Positions 58,952 to 64,000 of a stretch of DNA of 64,000 bases are shown here, in pieces (positions within the stretch are counted from its first letter, which is position 1; every line of letters starts with the position of its first letter). Source of the stretch: Pseudopithomyces maydicus (lineage: Eukaryota; Ascomycota; Dothideomycetes; Pleosporales; Didymosphaeriaceae). Location: positions 1,570,001-1,634,000 of the forward strand of contig JANTUC010000012.1 of assembly GCA_026873275.1 (NCBI GenBank), given 5' to 3'. The notes under the pieces are model-generated. The model was given only the letters and a program-made list of their open reading frames with translations, ran no database searches and had not been told where the DNA came from. The translations under genes were made by a program, and so were the position numbers.

Positions 58952-59317
58952 ATGGGTCCTCTCGATGTGATCACCGGTGTGGTCGGCATTCTGCTCCTTG
59001 GCTCAGGCATCTATGGAATCTTGTACCCAACAGACATGGCGCGCATCTTCGGCATCATCTCAGTGACGCGCGAGATGGCCGTCTTCTACCCGGGCTTGGG
59101 TGGACGCAACGTCAGCGCTGGACTCACTGTCTGGGCCCTCAAATACACGAGGCAGCGACGTGCCCTTGGAATTTTCATATTGTGCTGGACATTCGTTGGG
59201 TACGCGGATACGTATCTCTTGCTCATACACCCTGAGCCAGTGGATATGGTGTGGGGACATGTTTTCAATATCGGTTGGTTGACTGTCGTGGCTATCCTGT
59301 TGATTAGGGGCGGCTAG
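58952..59317 (+). CDS. Small integral membrane protein, DUF4267-like
   Basis: Single exon, 121 residues from the ATG at 58952; 58943 is an in-frame alternative. Four hydrophobic segments are visible: VITGVVGILLLGSGIYGILY, the FYPGLGGRNVSAGLTVWALK region, ALGIFILCWTFVGYADTYLL and MVWGHVFNIGWLTVVAILLI. The short GGRN-containing loop between TM1 and TM2, followed by a small gap and an AD pair in TM3, matches small fungal DUF4267-type membrane proteins. Function unknown. Confidence 0.75.
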   Translation: MGPLDVITGVVGILLLGSGIYGILYPTDMARIFGIISVTREMAVFYPGLGGRNVSAGLTVWALKYTRQRRALGIFILCWTFVGYADTYLLLIHPEPVDMVWGHVFNIGWLTVVAILLIRGG

Positions 59318-59546
59318 GCTGTACAGACATGAGTAGAAGAAACTTGGCAGATTGGAGTGGAAGACTTCTGGTCTGATGGGGGTCAAGAGTAAGGGAAAAT
59401 ATGTGTGGATGGACTGAATGGAGAGAGAAGGATTCATAAACATGACGATATAGGTTCATATTCTAGTCTTGCTTTGAAATCCCTATAAGCAATTGTGTCG
59501 CTCTTTGTCCCTCACACGCCTCTATAGCTTAGCTCACCCTACGTCC

Positions 59547-62290
59547 TCACACCTCAGCACCGAACTGCTGCAAGTCAACGGCCCAATCCACACTCCCTCC
59601 GAAGTTCTGCTTTTTCCATTCCATCCTTCGCTTATCCTTCACGCTAGATGACATATAGCCGATATAATCGCCTGAAGTAGGTTTTCCGTTAGCATTTGAC
59701 CAACAAACCGAAATTGATGCGGACAATAGGTGGACGTGCGTCCTTCAAAACTCACCCTTGTATAACAAAACGTCTGTATGAGAGGCGCCGTCGCGGAAAC
59801 TTTCACCTTCCCCGCGTCCCACGATTTCCAGAATCTCCGCGTTCGCGATGTACCCGGCCTCCTTTGTGCAGCGCCCTGGCGTTGCGTCAGAAGTATCCCG
59901 TGTCCCTGTAAAGAGACAGGTAGGGCCATAGCAGCCATCTTGCGCCATGTGGAATGCTCGACCGTAGCTTGCTTCTCCAACGAAGATTTTCGAGTTAGGC
60001 ATGCCGGACTTGGTAACTGCAAGATGTTAGTTGGGATTTGAATTCCGTGTTGCATAGTTTAGAACATACGCAAGGCGAGAGCACTTCGTGTCTCCGTGAT
60101 ATTGACTGCGAGAATTGTTAGAACAAATCCAAGAGACGTAAGACACATCGTGAAGGTGAAAAGGGAGGCTATAGCTTACCATGGCTCCGAATGCACTTCC
60201 CCGAAGGGCATGAGTCGAAGGCGTCTTTGTTGCCGTAATCCCACTGCCCGTGGAGATCATACGTCATATAGACAATATAGTCAATTGACGGAATCGTCAG
60301 TTTTATATTGAATGCTTTGAGATACCAATACGATGCTGGAGCTGCGATGGACACCGTCTTCCCAGTACCGACCTTCTTCTTCAACAGAGTGAGAAATTTG
60401 GCATAATCCAAGCCGTCGCTGAGTTTACCGATGGGTGAACCATTGACAAGAATATCTGTAGCCTGTAGATTTCTCGTTAGTGCTGTCTCTGGTATGCATC
60501 AAGATGTATGCGGTATTACAGGGTTATAAGGAAGGGTACGGACTTACACCAGGGTACTCCCAATCCATATCGACGCCGTCTAGGCCCTCATCGCTTAGAA
60601 ACTGCGCAACATTGGTAGAGAAGAGGTCGCGGTTTGTTATGATTGCTTCTCGTAGAATGTTGTACGTGTCTGGACTCGTTGAGTAAGTCAACCCTCCAAT
60701 GGACACAACACGCTTTACGCCCTTCAACGCCTTAAAGTCGGCCCACTGTTTGTATGGATCTTTGATGATCGGCTTCCAAGTCTGTGGGTCAATCTCTGCA
60801 AAAGCCCAGTGTATATGTGTATAGCTTCCATCTGTGTTCGCATTCTTTGCCTCTAACCGCAGGCAACTACGGTCCATGTTCCATGATTCGTAGTAGCCAA
60901 TGCGGGAGAATGATGTTGGTGCTCCTCCATTTTGCACAATTTGCGTGCCGCAGTTGGAGATGCAAGTGTTTTGGTATCCTGGCAGCGTTGCGCCTGGGGC
61001 GCCGCCCTCAGGTGCGTGGACCTCGCAATGCTGCGCGAAGATGCCGCAGTAGCCCCAGTTGCTACAACAGGCATTTAGGGGACAGGGGTTGAGGCTAGCC
61101 AAGGAAATTGAAGAGTCAGAGGGAGGTGAGGTGCCTGGTTTCATGGGGCCGCACTCGACGCCTTGTTGGGGAGGTGGCAGGGGCGGTGCGCCGCTGCTCA
61201 AACACATCTTATAGCCCGCCATCATACCGGTGCATGTCGTCCATGCCCATGTCTTGCCTTTATTAAAGCTTTCAATATCAGACACCGAGATACCATACTG
61301 CTGAGAAAGTGCGTAGCAGGTGTCGCCAAGCGCAATGACATGCTCTGCACATGTTCCGTTTGCGTTCTGCTTTGGAGGGTCGACAGCTTGGGTGGCGAAA
61401 GAGTCGGAGTCTGAACTAGGGATATCGACAACGTTGACCTTAAACTTAATATCACTTGCTTTGACTTTCTTGTCTTCGACGCATTTACCGTCGCTCCAAC
61501 TTTTAGCTGACCCAATGGCTGCCTTCAGGTCAGTAGAGGAACCGACAAAGACACCAAGTGTTCGTTCAGCCTGTCCCTCTGTACTGCACAACTGCGCAAT
61601 GGTGTAATCAGACGTGAGGGTCTGCACATTCTCTTCCATGGTCGTCAGAACCGAGGACATAGTGCTTTTGCCTAAGCTCTTTCCAATATACGCACTTGCC
61701 GCTGTGCCATTATAGTATCCAAAGATAAAGTTTTCGTTGCAGTTCTTATCTGCGGCAAAGAACGCATTGAGTCCGTTCAAGAGGATCTCTGTCCGCTCCT
61801 GACTTCCCGACGGCCCGCTGTTCTCGGCTACCGATACTTTAAGCTGTTTGGTAGTAGCCTTCGCAGTGTCGGCTATCGTGCATGCTGGAGCGCTCTTCAA
61901 GATGGGATCAAACAGACTCAAATCCTGCTTCGGATTCTCAACTTCCGTATCAGATGGCGTAAAGTGGGCTGATCCATCTTCACTAGATGGAATCGTGCAA
62001 GTTCGGAGGATAACATCGTTGGTAAAGTCCTCAAGCATGCGCATGGATGAGAGCTGGACAAGCATGGGTTTTGTGCAGCGTTCCAGATTTTCGATGGAGA
62101 AGGATGTGGTCCAACTGTTTATATTCGAATAGTCGTTGCATCGGAGTGGACAAGGTTCCAGTGGAGCATATGTTATCTTGCTGGAACGCTTCAGGGAATG
62201 TTTTTCATAGTTGATTTGGCGTGCGAGAGCACCGACTGGAATATATGCAACGAGCTGACCGAAGGTCAGTAGAATGTTGGCGATTTTCAT
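59547..62290 (-). CDS. Class V chitinase (GH18) with LysM and CBM18, killer-toxin-like subgroup
   Basis: Five exons: 60548-62290, 60180-60462, 60070-60105 (36 bp), 59756-60016 and 59547-59671; 816 codons with consistent phase. A signal peptide (MKIANILLTFGQLVAYIPVG) leads to a Cys-containing N-terminal region of about 280 residues, then a LysM domain (about 313-365), a CBM18 chitin-binding module with CCSNWGYCG (about 395-450), and a GH18 barrel from about 460. The catalytic DxxDxDxE motif is intact as DGVDMDWE, with the acid Glu at about residue 578, and YMTYDLHGQWDYGN follows. The enzyme hydrolyses chitin in its own wall or that of competitors. The C-terminus ends soon after the barrel, without the long extension some subgroup C members carry. 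TATAAAAT sits about 65 bp upstream. Confidence 0.93.
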
Positions 62291-62352
62291 GTTGGGAAGA
62301 GTTAATTCCCTAACAGCTGAAACATGGTAATGGAGAGATGGATACGTTCCAG

Positions 62353-62360
62353 ATTTTATA
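62353..62360 (-). promoter_or_regulatory. TATA box of chitinase gene
   Basis: TATAAAAT on minus, 63-70 bp upstream of the ATG at 62290. Confidence 0.5.
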
Positions 62361-63555
62361 GATGGGAGACTTCCCCCATCAACAGTCCTGCGCTACGACG
62401 CAACACTGCTCAATATTGTAGCATGTAAGATGACTGCGTAAAATTTCTTGTCGGACTCAACACTTCATTACTGCCAAGGCACTGCTGCCTTCCTAGACTC
62501 GTATTAATTTCTAAGTTTACATACAATCCTACGCGCGCGCGACATAGAGCAAAGCTGGATGAGGGAGTCGCCCACATTTTAATAAGGTTGTAAATAGATT
62601 CTTGCATACTTCCAAGCTATTCTAGACAACAACTCCGAACATCCTACGCCGCTCTACAACTTCCGAGCATGTAACTAGTCTCTCAGGCAAAACTATTACC
62701 TCCTTAGAATAGGTAAAGTTTTTAATGTCCAGACTTTACAGTTTTATCCTGAGAAACGGACGTAGACAAGGTGCCCACTCAAGTACCGCCCTGCGGTGTT
62801 GAGACTGCACAACGTTATAGACGGACGGAAGATGTAGAGTTTTAATGGCCCCCACCTACCAAGATCCGGTGAGCAAAACACCGCGTCGCTGTATAAACCC
62901 CGAGTTACTCGCCTCGTCCCAACGTAATTTATCCGTAGCGTCTACAATGTAGAGATGTTTTTGCGCCTCGATTGTATTTAACCGACCCCTGTAAGACCCA
63001 TTGCTTTTGGCCGGTTACGAAAGTGCTAATCTCGGCAAGCCGCACTCTAAAATTCATCTCACATCTACCAGTCTACCCATGTAACATTGCGATTCCCCAG
63101 GCAGTTCATGGAATACATGATGTTGAAATGTTGAGTTGGAGGCGGCTCTCAGGAAAATTCTGCATCAAATGCTCTAAATTTGGACCCCTCCGATGAGATA
63201 GCTTGATTCTCCGCGCCCTCATCCCTTGATTTCACTTTCTCACGTTTGATCAAATGCTTAATGCTCATGCTTATTGAATCTCTTGCGTCTGACTTCCTTT
63301 GGCTGGAGTCGTCATGAACTGCACAGGTTCTTACGACAATAATTGGAAATCATTGCTGGGTAGATGCCTGGGCTGAATATACTATTGTATTCAAGTGCGT
63401 CAGCAGAATTCTTGTCATGTTTGACCAACTATTCTGGTTGATGCGAGAAGAGTCCATTAGCGCGCTTGTGTTCTTACTCAGGACACCTCAGTCAATCTCG
63501 CGTTCAGTCTCTAGAAGCAGCCTATTCAAGTCAATACATATCCACAGCACCCAAT

Positions 63556-63575
63556 CCCCCCCCCCCCCCCCCCCC
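63556..63575. repeat. Poly-C homopolymer, 20 bp
   Basis: Uninterrupted run of C. The true length is uncertain given the homopolymer problems elsewhere. Confidence 0.9.
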
Positions 63576-63728
63576 AGAGAATTTGTCCAAACTTAATATT
63601 CTCCATGGGTGAGGCGTATCAGTTACGAGTGTAAAAGTTTGCAAATTTGGCAAATTTCACTTACAAAGCTTTTTCTGCAACCCCTTCTAAAACTGCTTGA
63701 CTGTAAAACGCGATAAATTATTTTTCAG

Positions 63729-64000
63729 CTGACCTCGATGACCACGATGGCGACACATTTCGAGACCTTTCCGCAAGAGAGTATTTACCACCACTTGTGG
63801 GTGCGATGTTGAACGGTCATGTCGATCTTGCCCGGATGCTGCTCGCCCACAGAGCGAACCCAAACCTTGGATACCATGGTGTTATTCTGGACCGCGTGGT
63901 CCAATCTTTGTTCCTGCTGAAAAACTATTCAACTGACAATTAAGCTGCAGGTACTAGAAATTACGCAATTGTTGCTCAACTACGGTGCAAGTACTAAGCT
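63729..64000 (+). CDS. Ankyrin-repeat protein, partial, cut by window edge
   Basis: An exon from the acceptor at 63728 (tttttcag) to 63898 and a second from 63951, with a 52-bp GT-AG intron between (63899-63950). The first carries one ankyrin repeat, PLVGAMLNGHVDLARMLLAH followed by RANPNL; the second opens with a further repeat, EITQLLLNYGAST. The 5' exons upstream and everything past 64000 are missing from view, so start, length and any other domains are unknown. Fungal ankyrin proteins are often STAND receptors or cluster-associated, but nothing here decides. Confidence 0.6.

Larger units (their letters stand above)
62291..63728. other. 1.4 kb AT-rich intergenic region with poly-C tract
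   Basis: Chitinase promoter on the left (TATAAAAT on minus at 62353-62360). A pure C run is at 63556-63575. Upstream exons of the right-edge ankyrin gene may lie in 63200-63727 but cannot be placed. No other gene. Confidence 0.5.

Overview
The window is nuclear DNA from a filamentous ascomycete (Pezizomycotina; a Dothideomycete-like fungus is my guess, not shown). The evidence is the gene style: short 45-100 bp GT-AG introns with CTAAC/CTGAC-type branch sites, fungal-only families (Fung_rhodopsin/PTH11-like, STAND N-terminal domain, LysM-CBM18-GH18 chitinase, SIT siderophore transporter, NRPS-like A-T-R reductase) and widely spaced monocistronic genes. No RNA gene, CRISPR array or intact transposon was seen.

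Layout. 1-1932: 3' truncated GMC oxidoreductase. 2.9-10.6 kb: two minus-strand proteins sharing an undescribed C-terminal domain (FLGNGY/C-L signature), with a small triple-repeat protein between them. 6.8-13.9 kb is otherwise gene-poor, GC-rich and full of microsatellites. 13.9-16.3 kb: vanillyl-alcohol-oxidase family flavoenzyme. 16.6-24 kb: Lys/Thr-rich coiled-coil protein, MYND zinc-finger protein, small STAND-N protein, DHA1 drug transporter. 26-45 kb is a more AT-rich accessory block with two PTH11-like membrane proteins, a SIT siderophore transporter with two GATA-type iron-regulator sites, and a compact candidate biosynthetic gene cluster: P450, UbiA-family prenyltransferase/cyclase, NRPS-like A-T-R carboxylate reductase and DHA2 efflux pump. 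45-51.7 kb: two amino-acid permeases around a 3.4 kb gene desert. 52-62.3 kb: F-box protein, a secreted Lys-rich repeat protein, two small unknowns and a class V chitinase. The right edge cuts an ankyrin-repeat gene.

The cluster is the best candidate for a new system. P450 and UbiA are divergent across one promoter; a PTH11-like protein and the NRPS-like reductase are divergent across the next; an efflux pump follows. Such a set could prenylate or cyclise an isoprenoid-aromatic scaffold, oxidise it, reduce a carboxylate to an aldehyde or alcohol, and export the product. The chemistry is inference.

A second window-wide observation affects every reading frame. Eleven otherwise convincing reading frames break at single points, and every one is repaired by exactly one extra base in a mononucleotide run (G/C runs of 3-5, A/T runs of 6). 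After that the exon sums become multiples of three. This looks like homopolymer shortening in the assembly rather than eleven pseudogenising events, so the affected genes are annotated as genes with the break positions stated.
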